A stretch of DNA of 64,000 nucleotides from Arthrobacter sp. SLBN-122 (lineage in GTDB: Bacteria; Actinomycetota; Actinomycetes; Actinomycetales; Micrococcaceae): NCBI RefSeq assembly GCF_006715165.1, contig NZ_VFMS01000001.1:2790001-2854000 (forward strand). The letters are read 5' to 3'. Below the pieces are notes generated by a model that ran no database searches, had not been told where the DNA came from, and saw nothing but the letters and a program-made list of their open reading frames with translations. Shown here piece by piece: positions 1-9,712 of this stretch. Position numbers and translations under genes: made by a program. Within the stretch, counting starts at the first letter, position 1, and each line of letters opens with the position of its first letter.

Positions 1-269
1 TGCAGTGGGCCGCCATCCGGCGCATGCAGGAACTCGGCTGCACGGAATACGACTTCTGCGGAACCCCGCCGGCCGCGCGCATCAAGGACAAGACCCACAA
101 CCTGTACGGAATGGGCATGTTCAAGACCAGCTTCACCAAGACAGTCACCGACTTCGTGGGCTGCCACGACTACGTCCTGTCCCCGCTGCGGCACCGGCTC
201 TGGGTCAAGGGCGGCGAAAAGGTCTTCCGCCGCATCGAAACCGCACGGACCGGCCGGCAGTTCTACTGA
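1..269 (+). CDS. FemX/FemAB-type peptidoglycan bridge aminoacyltransferase, C-terminal end (partial)
   Basis: The gene enters from the left edge; the reading frame is open from position 3 and stops with TGA at 267-269, giving about 88 residues. The visible part reads MQELGCTEYDFCGTPP, then KTHNLYGMGMFKTSF and a basic C-terminus. This is the GNAT-fold end of FemAB-family enzymes (lipid II peptide-bridge ligases using aminoacyl-tRNA), in which a FKTSF or FKKGF segment follows the F-x-G turn. The next gene (401-1717) is a full-length member of the same family with the matching segment YNFYGTFGIS...EFKKGFGG, so this is a tandem pair. The enzyme would act at the inner face of the membrane to add an interpeptide-bridge residue. 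Family assignment is fairly sure; the amino acid added cannot be read from the sequence. Confidence 0.75.
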   Translation, partial: QWAAIRRMQELGCTEYDFCGTPPAARIKDKTHNLYGMGMFKTSFTKTVTDFVGCHDYVLSPLRHRLWVKGGEKVFRRIETARTGRQFY

Positions 270-400
270 CCTGCCGCCGCCGCACCCCACAGCCAACGCG
301 ACCCCAAAGGTCCGCCCGACCCCGTGCGGCCCTGCCCCCGAACACCTCCCGTCCAGCGCGTGCCCGCCAGGCCGCGACGAGTCCAGAAGAAGGTCACCCC

Positions 401-1717
401 TTGAATCCAGTTTCCGCCGCTACCGGGCTTGAATACGCCAACCTCAGCGACGCCGAATTTGAGGCCTTCGCCCTGAAGCACCCGCAGAACAGCTTCCTGC
501 AGTCTGTCGATTTTGCCCGTTTCCAGCGCTCCCGCGGCCAGCAGGTGGAACTCTTCGGGGTCCGGCGCAACGGGGAACTCCTGGCGGCGGGGAAGCTCAA
601 CTACACCACTACGCGCCTCGGCTACACCGTCTGCGAATGCGCCAAGGGTCCCCTCATGGACTACACGGACCGTGAACAGGTAAGTGCCGTCGTCGAAGTT
701 CTCCGCAAGCACGCGGCAGGCCGCAAGGCCGCCGAACTGCGGATCTCGCCGAATATCCGTTACATCGCCCGCGACGCCGACGGCGTCGAACACCCTGACA
801 TCGAGGACAACCGGCCGCTGGTGGCCGGCCTGGAACGGCTGGGATTCCGGCACCAGGGCCTGGACATGAACTTTGTCAACGTCAACTGGATGTTCATCAA
901 GAACCTGGTGGGCATCCAGGACGCCGAAGAACTGATCATGAGCACCAGTTACCGGACCCGCAAAGCCATCCGTAAGGCGGAAAAGAACGGCGTCTTCCTG
1001 GAACAGGCCACCCTGGAAACCCTGGATGATTTCTACGGCGCCCTGAGCCGGGCCGGTGACGAAAAAGGATTCGTCTACCGTGAACGCGAATACTATGAAC
1101 ACCTGCTCCGCACCACCTCTGCGGAATTCACCAAGCTGATGATGGCCAAGATCGACATCCCGGCCTACCGGAAATCCATTACTGAGCGCCTGGCCACGGA
1201 GTCAGCCACCGCCGCAGATCTCCGCCGTGAAGTGGAGGAGACGGGCAGCAAGAAGAAGGCCAACCGCCTCAAAGTGGTCCAGGACTTGGTGGACAGCTAC
1301 GAGCGCAGCCTGAAGGACATCGAAAGGTTCCCCGATTCCGTGGGGACCGCCACCGTGGCAGCCATCCACTTCGTCTGTTACGGGGACGAGGTGGTGTGCG
1401 TCATCGGCGGCACCGTGCAGGACTACATCTACTTCAATGGCGCCACCTCCCTGTACTGGGGAATGATGCTGCATGCGCTCGAGAAGGGATACCCCAGGTA
1501 CAACTTCTACGGCACCTTCGGCATCTCCGGCCAGGACGAGGAAGGCCACGGCGGCTACGAATTCAAGAAGGGATTCGGCGGGGAAGTGGTCCAGCTGGTG
1601 GGCGACTTCGTCCTGCCGGTGCGGCCGGCCGTCTTCCACGCCAACCGGCTTGCCAGGTCCGCCGCGGCGGCTGCCCGCACGCTGCTGGGCAAGCTGCCTT
1701 CGAAGCGTGCAGCCTGA
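401..1717 (+). CDS. FemX/FemAB-family lipid II peptide-bridge aminoacyltransferase
   Basis: A 438-residue protein. I chose TTG at 401 because AGAAGAAGG lies about 7 bases upstream; the frame stays open further upstream but overlaps the preceding gene. The protein begins NPVSAATGLEYANLSDAEFE, has the FLQSVDFARFQ segment typical of FemAB N-termini, and ends with YNFYGTFGIS and EFKKGFGG. Residues about 250-310 are rich in Lys, Glu and Arg with heptad spacing, matching the antiparallel coiled-coil arm inserted in FemA/FemX/MurM, where it is thought to help bind tRNA. The family transfers amino acids from aminoacyl-tRNA onto the lipid II stem peptide to build the interpeptide bridge. It lies 131 bases after another family member, so the two probably add successive or alternative residues. 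Specificity is unknown. Confidence 0.85.
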   Translation: MNPVSAATGLEYANLSDAEFEAFALKHPQNSFLQSVDFARFQRSRGQQVELFGVRRNGELLAAGKLNYTTTRLGYTVCECAKGPLMDYTDREQVSAVVEVLRKHAAGRKAAELRISPNIRYIARDADGVEHPDIEDNRPLVAGLERLGFRHQGLDMNFVNVNWMFIKNLVGIQDAEELIMSTSYRTRKAIRKAEKNGVFLEQATLETLDDFYGALSRAGDEKGFVYREREYYEHLLRTTSAEFTKLMMAKIDIPAYRKSITERLATESATAADLRREVEETGSKKKANRLKVVQDLVDSYERSLKDIERFPDSVGTATVAAIHFVCYGDEVVCVIGGTVQDYIYFNGATSLYWGMMLHALEKGYPRYNFYGTFGISGQDEEGHGGYEFKKGFGGEVVQLVGDFVLPVRPAVFHANRLARSAAAAARTLLGKLPSKRAA

Positions 1718-1751
1718 CCGTCCATAAACCGCGTACAGGGAGGAAACGGGC

Positions 1752-3239
1752 ATGACCGACCGGCCCCCACGGCCAGGCCACAGGCCGAAGACTGACGGCC
1801 TGCCCAAGACTGAATCGCTAACCCCTGCGCAGCTTCGCCAGGACGCAGCCGCCAAGAGGATGCTGCGCCGCCTGGTGCAGGGGGAGAACCCGCCAACGGC
1901 ACCGTTGAGCATCGTGGACCGGCTGGCGGGCAGCCCGTATGCCAACCCCACCATCCAGGTGGGCGGCGTGGACACGTCCGCCCGGAAGACCCTGGACTTC
2001 GCCCTGCACCTGGCCGAGACCATGTTCCGGTACGGTGCCGGCGCCCTGGAGGTGGAGACCAGCATCATCGCCGTCACCGCGGCGCTGGGGCTGAAGAACA
2101 TCGAGGTGGACATCACCAACCAGTCCGTGGGCATCAATTACGCGCCCAAGGACCAAACGCCCATCGCCTTGCTGCGGGTGGTGCGGTCCTGGACCAACAA
2201 CTATGCCGGCCTGGCCAAGGTGCACCAGCTGGTCACGGACATCGTGGCCGGCGGCGTGGGCCGTGACGAAGCGATCCGCCGGCTCAACGAGGCCATCACC
2301 AGCCCCAAACCGTACCCGCGCTGGATGGTCACGGTGGCGTTCGGCATCTTCGCGGCCGTGTTCGTCGGCGTTCTGGGCGGCGGTCCCGTGTCCTCGGCAG
2401 TGGCGTTCGCGGCCAATATCGGCATCAGCCTGCTGGCCCGGCAACTCGGGCGCTGGCGGGTGCCGGACTTCTTCATCACCGCCAGTTGCTCCTTCGTGGT
2501 CACCATGCTGGCGCTGCTGCTCTGGCAGTTCGGCCTCACCGCGTCGCCGTCCATCGTGGTGGTGGGCGGCATCCTGCTGCTCCTGCCCACCGGACGCCTG
2601 GTGTCCTCTGTGCAGGACGCCATCAACGGCTTCCCGGTGACGGCGGCCGGACGGTTCCTGTCCACCCTGCTGACGTTCGGCGCGATCGTTGCAGGAATTG
2701 CTGTGGCCTTCGTGGTGGGGGAGTTGACCGGGCTGCAGCGCATCGACGTCACGCAGACCTTCCCGCCCGCCTACGATCTGTGGGTCCTCATCATCTTCGT
2801 GGCCACCGCAGTGATGGCCATCGGCATCACGGAACAGACCACCTGGAAGCTCCTGCTGCCCACGGCAGGCGTCGGCGTAGCGGGCTACCTTGTGCTGCTC
2901 GGCTGCGGCCTGCTCGGCATCGGCGACCGTTTCGCCCCCGCCATTGCCGCCGTCGTCATTGGCCTGCTGGCCAGGGTGGTGGCGCTGCGGATGGGGGCGC
3001 CCCAGCTCGTGGTGGCAGTTCCCGCCGCCCTGATCCTGCTGCCGGGCCTCACAATATTCCGTTCCATGTATGTCTTGACCGTCGAGGAGTCCGAAATCCT
3101 GGCCGGCGCGGGAGGAATGCTCAGTGCCGGGGCCATCGTGCTGGGAACGGCAGGGGGAATCGTCCTGGGTGACGTGCTGGCCCGTCCGCTGACCCGCAGC
3201 CTGGCGAGCAACGAGCGGCGCCGGGCCCGCCGCCGCTAG
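1752..3239 (+). CDS. Threonine/serine exporter family membrane protein (ThrE type)
   Basis: 495 residues; ATG at 1752 is preceded by GGAGG 8 bases upstream. The cytoplasmic N-terminal half carries the ThrE/DUF1212 pattern: LHLAETMFRYGAGALEVETS, then a regulatory-looking globular part up to about residue 190. The C-terminal half has roughly ten hydrophobic segments (from TVAFGIFAAVFVGVLGGG to GAIVLGTAGGIVLGDVLA). The founding member, ThrE of Corynebacterium glutamicum, exports L-threonine and L-serine by proton antiport. The length agrees with the single-chain ThrE form, in which both halves are fused. It follows the femX gene by 34 bases on the same strand and may be cotranscribed. The substrate is inferred from the family only. 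Confidence 0.88.
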   Translation: MTDRPPRPGHRPKTDGLPKTESLTPAQLRQDAAAKRMLRRLVQGENPPTAPLSIVDRLAGSPYANPTIQVGGVDTSARKTLDFALHLAETMFRYGAGALEVETSIIAVTAALGLKNIEVDITNQSVGINYAPKDQTPIALLRVVRSWTNNYAGLAKVHQLVTDIVAGGVGRDEAIRRLNEAITSPKPYPRWMVTVAFGIFAAVFVGVLGGGPVSSAVAFAANIGISLLARQLGRWRVPDFFITASCSFVVTMLALLLWQFGLTASPSIVVVGGILLLLPTGRLVSSVQDAINGFPVTAAGRFLSTLLTFGAIVAGIAVAFVVGELTGLQRIDVTQTFPPAYDLWVLIIFVATAVMAIGITEQTTWKLLLPTAGVGVAGYLVLLGCGLLGIGDRFAPAIAAVVIGLLARVVALRMGAPQLVVAVPAALILLPGLTIFRSMYVLTVEESEILAGAGGMLSAGAIVLGTAGGIVLGDVLARPLTRSLASNERRRARRR

Positions 3240-3256
3240 CTGCCGCCGCCGGTCCC

Positions 3257-4096
3257 CTAGATCTGGCCGACGGGAAGCTTCTTCTCGGCCTGGAATACAT
3301 CCTCTACCCGGCCCTGCGCCCAGTATCCAGAGAGGGACACCTGCCGGCGCTCCAGGCCGCGCTGCTTGAAGAAGACTTCGCGGAGGGACTTCATGTAGCC
3401 GCGTTCGCCATGCGCAAACACATCCACAGTGCCGCCGGGCCACTCGGCCTCCGCCACTGCCTTGAGCAGCAGGTCGCTGGAACCTGCCGGAGTCCCGTTG
3501 CGGACCAGCCAGGTGATGTCCAGCCCGCCAGGAGCGGAGATGGGTTGGATGTCGGCCTCGGAACCAACCTCAAGGAAGGCAAGGCCGGTTGCGTCTGCCG
3601 GCAGCGCCTCGATGCAGGCGGCGATGGCCGGCAGCGCCGCTTCATCTCCGGCGAACAGGTACCAGTCGGCGTCCGGGTTGGGGTTGTAGGCCCCGCCGGG
3701 GCCTGTGAAGATGAGGGTCTCGCCAGGCTGGGCCGCGGCCGCCCAGGGACCAGCCAGGCCTTCGTCGCCATGGACTACAAAGTCGATGGCAAGCTCCCGG
3801 GCCTCCGGATCAACCCACCGCAGCGTGTAGGTGCGGGTGAACGGCCACTGTTCGCGCGGCATCGTTTCCCGGACAGCCCACAGGTCCAGCGGGGAGGGGT
3901 AATCCACGCCGGGCTGGGGGAAGACGATCTTCACATACCTGTCCACGAAGCCGTTGTTGGTGAAGTCGCTGAAGCCCTCGCCGCCGGCCACGATCCGGAC
4001 CATGTGCGGGGACAGTTGCTCCTTGCGCAGCACGGTCAGGTTGACCTGGGGACGGCTCTTCTTCGTGGCGCTGGTGGCGGCAGGGACGGTGCTCAT
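3257..4096 (-). CDS. Siderophore-interacting FAD-binding reductase (SIP/ViuB family)
   Basis: 279 residues. The N-terminal half has the flavin-binding motif TRTYTLRW and the VHGDEGLAGPWA segment of siderophore-interacting proteins; the C-terminal half is the NAD(P)H-binding SIP domain with the conserved end LSGYWAQGRVEDVF. The family reduces ferric siderophores in the cytoplasm so that iron is released. The start ATG at 4096 has no Shine-Dalgarno. A TAGGCT element sits 6 bases upstream, so the mRNA is probably leaderless. That same stretch forms a DtxR/IdeR-type iron box (4096-4114), which predicts repression in iron-replete cells by the IdeR protein encoded at 24109. No siderophore transport gene adjoins it in this window. 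Confidence 0.9.
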   Translation of the reverse strand: MSTVPAATSATKKSRPQVNLTVLRKEQLSPHMVRIVAGGEGFSDFTNNGFVDRYVKIVFPQPGVDYPSPLDLWAVRETMPREQWPFTRTYTLRWVDPEARELAIDFVVHGDEGLAGPWAAAAQPGETLIFTGPGGAYNPNPDADWYLFAGDEAALPAIAACIEALPADATGLAFLEVGSEADIQPISAPGGLDITWLVRNGTPAGSSDLLLKAVAEAEWPGGTVDVFAHGERGYMKSLREVFFKQRGLERRQVSLSGYWAQGRVEDVFQAEKKLPVGQI

Positions 4097-4114
4097 AAGG
4101 TAAGCCTAAGCTAG
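4096..4114 (-). promoter_or_regulatory. DtxR/IdeR iron-box operator with embedded -10 element
   Basis: The 19-bp plus-strand sequence TAAGGTAAGCCTAAGCTAG agrees with the DtxR/IdeR consensus TTAGGTTAGCCTAACCTAA at 15 of 19 positions by hand count. On the minus strand it contains TAGGCT six bases before the ATG of the SIP gene, so operator and -10 box coincide. It also overlaps the stop codon of the upstream ung gene (TAG at 4111-4113). Confidence 0.8.
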
Positions 4115-4881
4115 GGCGACGGCGGGAGCTCCCAGGTTACGGTCGACGCACCTTGTTCACGCAGCAGCTGGTTGACGCGGCTGAACGGCCGGGAGCCAAA
4201 GAACCCGCGGGAGGCGGACAGGGGGCTTGGGTGGGGACTGGCGACGGCGGGGGCACCGGCCAGGAGCGGCCGGACGCCCTCGGCCTCCTTGCCCCACAAC
4301 ACCGCCACGAGGGGCATCCTGGACCCGTCCGGGGCCCGGCGGCCGGCGAGCGCGGTGACTGCCGCCGTCGTAATCTCCTCCCAGCCCTTGCCCCGGTGGG
4401 ACCCCGCGGCTCCTGCCCTGACCGTGAGCACGCGGTTCAGGAGCAGCACGCCCTGGTCCGTCCACGCCGACAGGTCGCCATGGGCGCGTGGCGGAACTCC
4501 GAGGTCCGATTCGAGCTCACGGTAGATGTTCACGAGGCTGCGGGGGAGGGGGCGCGTGCGCGGGTCGACGGAAAACGACAGCCCCACGGCGTGTCCCGGG
4601 GTGGGGTACGGATCCTGCCCAACAATGAGGACCTTCACCCGGTCAAGCGGCTGGCGGAAGGCGCGCAGGACGTTCGACGGCGGCGGCAGGAGTTGGTGCC
4701 CCGCCGCCTCTTCAGCGGCCAGGAAGGCCAGGACCGACCGGAGCCTGCCTTCCACTCCCTGCAGGGCTGCCGCCCAGTCCGGAGCCATCAGCTCTGCCAG
4801 GGGCAGGGCGGCCAGGTCAGCGAAGCGGATTCCGTCCGCCCGGTCCTGCTCCAGCTCGAAGAGCGCGTCCGATTCAAACAT
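4111..4881 (-). CDS. ung: Uracil-DNA glycosylase, family 1
   Basis: 256 residues from ATG at 4881, preceded by GGAACG; an upstream in-frame extension exists but lacks family similarity. The enzyme removes uracil from DNA as the first step of base-excision repair. Diagnostic motifs are all present: [17 protein letters not shown], with catalytic Asp at residue 90, and [13 protein letters not shown], with His at 217. The N-terminus is some 25 residues longer than in E. coli Ung. The stop codon overlaps the iron box of the downstream SIP gene, only 14 bases away, so some readthrough transcription into SIP is possible. Confidence 0.96.
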   Translation of the reverse strand: MFESDALFELEQDRADGIRFADLAALPLAELMAPDWAAALQGVEGRLRSVLAFLAAEEAAGHQLLPPPSNVLRAFRQPLDRVKVLIVGQDPYPTPGHAVGLSFSVDPRTRPLPRSLVNIYRELESDLGVPPRAHGDLSAWTDQGVLLLNRVLTVRAGAAGSHRGKGWEEITTAAVTALAGRRAPDGSRMPLVAVLWGKEAEGVRPLLAGAPAVASPHPSPLSASRGFFGSRPFSRVNQLLREQGASTVTWELPPSP

Positions 4882-5031
4882 CGTTCCATTCTTGCAGGCC
4901 TCCTTGCAGGCGCTCGGCCCAAGCCCTCCCGCCGGCACCATCGGCTGCCCGCACGTGCGCAAATGACACTCGTGTTGTTCCACCGGTACCATGGGGGTGA
5001 GACATTACCGTAACCAGCGAAGGAGTGTGCC

Positions 5032-5361
5032 GTGGCGGAACCGGCCCGGGAACATCTGCCGGAGCAGGATCCACGGAAGTCCCTCCTGGCGGATTTCACC
5101 CTCCGTGAGTCCTCCCTCTCAGAGCGGGAACAGCAGATGCTGGCCCTGGAACGGCAGTGGTGGAAGTACGCAGGGGCCAAGGAACAGGCCATCCGCGACC
5201 TCTTCGACCTCTCCGCGACGCATTACTACCAGCTCCTCAACGCACTGATCGACCGCGAGGATGCCCTGGCCCACGATCCCATGCTGGTGAAGAGATTGCG
5301 TAGACTACGTACGTCGCGCCATCGCGCGCGCACTGCCCGGCGCCTGGGATCAGACGCTTAA
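5032..5361 (+). CDS. DUF3263 family protein
   Basis: 109 residues starting at GTG 5032, with AAGGAG seven bases upstream. The core runs LSEREQQMLALERQWWKYAGAKEQAIRDLFDLSATHYYQLLNALIDRE, the DUF3263 pattern, which looks like a small helix-turn-helix; the tail is very basic (RRLRRLRTSRHRARTARR). The function of the family is not established. A basic tail plus HTH-like core suggests nucleic-acid binding, but this is inference. It is followed 51 bases later by a LytR_C-domain gene, a pairing often seen in Actinobacteria, so the two probably form one transcription unit related to the envelope. Confidence 0.82.
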   Translation: MAEPAREHLPEQDPRKSLLADFTLRESSLSEREQQMLALERQWWKYAGAKEQAIRDLFDLSATHYYQLLNALIDREDALAHDPMLVKRLRRLRTSRHRARTARRLGSDA

Positions 5362-5412
5362 CACGCCCCAGGCCGGGAGAACCGCCGCAATCAACAAGGA
5401 TGTCCTTCCACC

Positions 5413-6051
5413 ATGACCAGATACGCCCGCGATGAATTCGACAAGGTCCCGGAGGCCGCGTCGCGACAAGGTGTCCACCGGACGGCTTCGGCCCCGTCAC
5501 GGGTACGGCTGTGGCCCATCCTGGCGGTGGGAATGGCGGCCCTGGCCATTGGGCTGGTGTCCTTCCTGATCCTTCCCAAGCTGGGGCTCAACGCCACGGT
5601 CAGCCAAGCCTCGGCAAACGTGGAGGCATCACCGCTGGCCGGCACCGGAACCACCCCACCGTCCACGCAGGCATCCGCTCCCCCTGCCGCGACCGGGCCG
5701 TCTGCCTCGTCCGTGCAAACCCCGAGCAGCGACCCCGAGCCCCTGGCGAGCCCTTCTGCCACTCCCCAGGCCGCCGTCGACAGGACCCAGGCCGTTGCCG
5801 TCTATAACGCAGCAGGGACGGCAGGGCTGGCCAGCCGGGTGGGCGGAACGGTCCAAGCGGACGGGTGGCGCCTGGGCCAGGTAGGCAACTGGTCCGGAGC
5901 CCCCCAGAAATCCTCCGTGATCTTTTACTCCGGCCCCCAGCAGCTGGCCAGCGCGCAGGCCCTTGCTGAGCTGCTCAACATCCCCACCGTGGTGAGCAGC
6001 ACCGAATTCCAGGTGCCGCTGGTGGTAGTGCTCGGCCCCGGGTACCGGTAA
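5413..6051 (+). CDS. Membrane-anchored LytR_C-domain protein
   Basis: 212 residues. There is a short cytoplasmic N-terminus, one hydrophobic segment at about residues 33-55 (LWPILAVGMAALAIGLVSF), then a Ser/Thr/Pro/Ala-rich linker (about 65-120). The C-terminal domain of about 85 residues starts at VYNAAGTAGLASRVGGTV and ends VPLVVVLGPGYR, which is the LytR cell envelope-related C-terminal domain. There is no LCP phosphotransferase domain, so this is the LytR_C-only form. It is expected to sit outside the membrane in the wall region; its biochemical role is unknown. It is probably cotranscribed with the DUF3263 gene. Confidence 0.85.
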   Translation: MTRYARDEFDKVPEAASRQGVHRTASAPSRVRLWPILAVGMAALAIGLVSFLILPKLGLNATVSQASANVEASPLAGTGTTPPSTQASAPPAATGPSASSVQTPSSDPEPLASPSATPQAAVDRTQAVAVYNAAGTAGLASRVGGTVQADGWRLGQVGNWSGAPQKSSVIFYSGPQQLASAQALAELLNIPTVVSSTEFQVPLVVVLGPGYR

Positions 6052-6217
6052 CCGCACCCTCTCCCGTCACACCTGCATAACGTTCCTGGTTCCGGGCAGG
6101 CCGCTGTCAGGGTCGGGCTGCGGGGATTGGCTAGAGTGATTTCCAGGCCAGGGCCTGCCCGGCTTGACGCCCCACGGTCCGGTCCCGCCCGGCCCCCAAC
6201 GGAAAGAGTTGTTCATC

Positions 6218-6424
6218 ATGGCACTGGGAACCGTCAAGTGGTTCAACGCTGAGAAGGGCTATGGCTTCATCACCGTTGACGGCTCCGGTGACGACGTCTT
6301 TGTCCACTGGTCCGCGATTCAGGGGGAGGGCTACCGTGCCCTCGATGAGGGACAGCGGGTGCAGCTGGACCTCGGTGAGGGCGAAAAGGGCCCGCAGGCG
6401 GAAAACGTCCGGCCCGCCCAGTGA
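6218..6424 (+). CDS. Cold-shock domain protein (CspA family)
   Basis: 68 residues from ATG 6218 (GGAAAGAG upstream). A single cold-shock OB-fold: [15 protein letters not shown] carries RNP-1 and DVFVHWSAI carries RNP-2. The family binds single-stranded RNA/DNA and acts as an RNA chaperone. The stop codon overlaps the start of the following lipoprotein gene (GTG at 6421, TGA at 6422-6424), which implies translational coupling of two functionally unrelated products. A TAGAGT element at 6132-6137 could be the -10, giving a leader of about 75 nt as is usual for csp genes. Confidence 0.95.
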   Translation: MALGTVKWFNAEKGYGFITVDGSGDDVFVHWSAIQGEGYRALDEGQRVQLDLGEGEKGPQAENVRPAQ

Positions 6425-7704
6425 CCCGGTTGTACCGTTCCACAGTCCGCGTCCGCCCGGCGCTGGCCGTTTCCCTGGGAGCCGTCCTGGCGGTCACGGC
6501 ATGCTCGGGGGCCGGCGGCAACGCCCGGGTGGACACACCGGAAGCCTCCGGAGACGGTGTGCTCCGGGTTGGCCTGATCCTGGACAACACCGGGAACAAC
6601 GCCTTCCTTAATGCGCCCCAGCTGGCCGCCGCCAAGCTGGCCATTCAGGAGATCAACGCCGCGGGCGGACACAAAGGCCGTCCGGTGGAGCTGCTCCCGG
6701 CGCATCCGGACCATGAAGCCGCAGGGCAGGCGAAGGACCTCGCGGCTGCCAAAGCGGATGTGGTCATTGGACCGACAGATTCCAGCCACGCGACCGCCGC
6801 TGTGGACGTCCTGTCCCGTGCGCACATACCCCTCATCTCGCCGGCCAACACCGCTGCCGCCCTCTCCGGAATCGCCAGCGGAGGCTACTACTTCCGCACC
6901 GCTGCCGCTGACGTCGCACAAGGACCCGTGCTCGCCAAACTCGCCAGGGACGCCGGGGCCGCCACCATCAGCGTGCTGCACCAGGAAGGCGCCTACGGCA
7001 AGGACCTCTCGGCTGCCGTCACGGAGGCTGCCCAACAAGCCGGCCTCACGGTCCTGCCCGGGGCCGGCTTCAAGCCAGGCGACCCCGCCCAGGCCGCGCG
7101 CTCCACCGCCAAGGCCAACCCGGACGCCGTCGTCCTCATTGCCCGGGAAGGTGCACAGGGGGCATTGGCCGAGCTGAACAATTCCGGCCTCAACGGTTCG
7201 AGAATCATCCTCAGCGACGGCGGCTTCGCCCGCTACGGATCCGGGCTCGCCTCCCGGGTCCTGGACGGAGCCCGCGCCGTCGTCCCCGGCCAGCTGCCCA
7301 CTGCCGCCTTCCAGGGGAGACTCCTGGGCGTGGATCCTTCCCTGAAGGACGTTTCCTATGCTGCTGAAACCTACGACGCCGTAACGCTGGCGGCACTGGC
7401 TGCTGCCAGGGCCCAGGACGACGCGGGGCGCTCCATCGCCGCCAACCTGATCCCGGTATCGGGCGGAACTGCACCTGCGGGCGGTGGCAGTGCAGGTGCA
7501 TCGCCGCCGGCCCCGTGCCTGACATACAAGGAGTGCCTGGGCGGGCTGGCTGCCAGCAAGGACATCAATTACGACGGGGAATCGGGGTCAGTTGCCTTCG
7601 ATTCCAACGGGGATATCACCAGCGCCGTTTTCTCCGTCTATAAATACGGCCCGGACAACAACCCCAGCCCCACAGGCCGGGAGACGGCCGGGCGCGCCGG
7701 CTGA
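6421..7704 (+). CDS. ABC-transporter substrate-binding lipoprotein, branched-chain amino acid type
   Basis: 427 residues from GTG 6421, which shares bases with the csp stop. A lipoprotein signal peptide ends at LAVTAC with the lipidated Cys at 28. The mature protein is a periplasmic-binding-protein type I fold of the LivJ/Leu-Ile-Val family: [15 protein letters not shown] at the start, [51 protein letters not shown], and a second lobe from about residue 160. It would be tethered outside the membrane. No permease or ATPase genes lie nearby, so it is an orphan binding protein whose partner must be elsewhere or which acts as a sensor. The ligand cannot be assigned. A Gly/Ala/Pro-rich insert occurs near residues 345-360. 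Confidence 0.85.
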   Translation: MTRLYRSTVRVRPALAVSLGAVLAVTACSGAGGNARVDTPEASGDGVLRVGLILDNTGNNAFLNAPQLAAAKLAIQEINAAGGHKGRPVELLPAHPDHEAAGQAKDLAAAKADVVIGPTDSSHATAAVDVLSRAHIPLISPANTAAALSGIASGGYYFRTAAADVAQGPVLAKLARDAGAATISVLHQEGAYGKDLSAAVTEAAQQAGLTVLPGAGFKPGDPAQAARSTAKANPDAVVLIAREGAQGALAELNNSGLNGSRIILSDGGFARYGSGLASRVLDGARAVVPGQLPTAAFQGRLLGVDPSLKDVSYAAETYDAVTLAALAAARAQDDAGRSIAANLIPVSGGTAPAGGGSAGASPPAPCLTYKECLGGLAASKDINYDGESGSVAFDSNGDITSAVFSVYKYGPDNNPSPTGRETAGRAG

Positions 7705-7754
7705 TCGCCCTGGGCGAAGCGGCTCCCTTCACCCGTCTCTGCGGCGTCTTTTCG

Positions 7755-7781
7755 CTTGCACTCTCACCTGGGGAGTGCTAA
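7755..7781 (+). promoter_or_regulatory. CIRCE operator 1 (HrcA site) overlapping the groL promoter
   Basis: Left half CTTGCACTC (7 of 9 to the consensus TTAGCACTC), a 9-base spacer, and a perfect right half GAGTGCTAA. The element spans a likely sigma-70 promoter: TTGCAC at 7756-7761 and AATTAT at 7780-7785, 18 bases apart. HrcA bound here would block transcription of groL; hrcA itself is not in the window. Confidence 0.9.
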
Positions 7782-7788
7782 TTATTGA

Positions 7789-9630
<1,842 letters not shown>

Positions 9631-9662
9631 GCCTTCCTGCCGGGACCTGTCCCGCTAAACAA

Positions 9663-9696
9663 AATGCGGCCCCCTCGTTCGCGAGGGGGCCGCATT
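9663..9696. terminator. Bidirectional terminator hairpin between groL and the convergent binding-protein gene
   Basis: A perfect 15-bp stem (AATGCGGCCCCCTCG and its complement) closed by a TTCG tetraloop. Flanking A/T bases on both sides give short U-tracts in either direction, so it probably ends both convergent transcripts. Confidence 0.9.
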
Positions 9697-9712
9697 CTTG
9701 TGTCCGGTGGGA

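Noticed and set aside
5-400. N-terminal extension of the second FemX-like protein
   Set aside because: Runs through the end of the first femX-like gene and an Arg/Pro-rich stretch; TTG 401 has the ribosome site and family-like start.
1818-3443. 541-codon open frame on the minus strand
   Set aside because: Antisense shadow of the thrE-like gene; the composition is His/Gln/Arg-rich low-complexity and matches no family.
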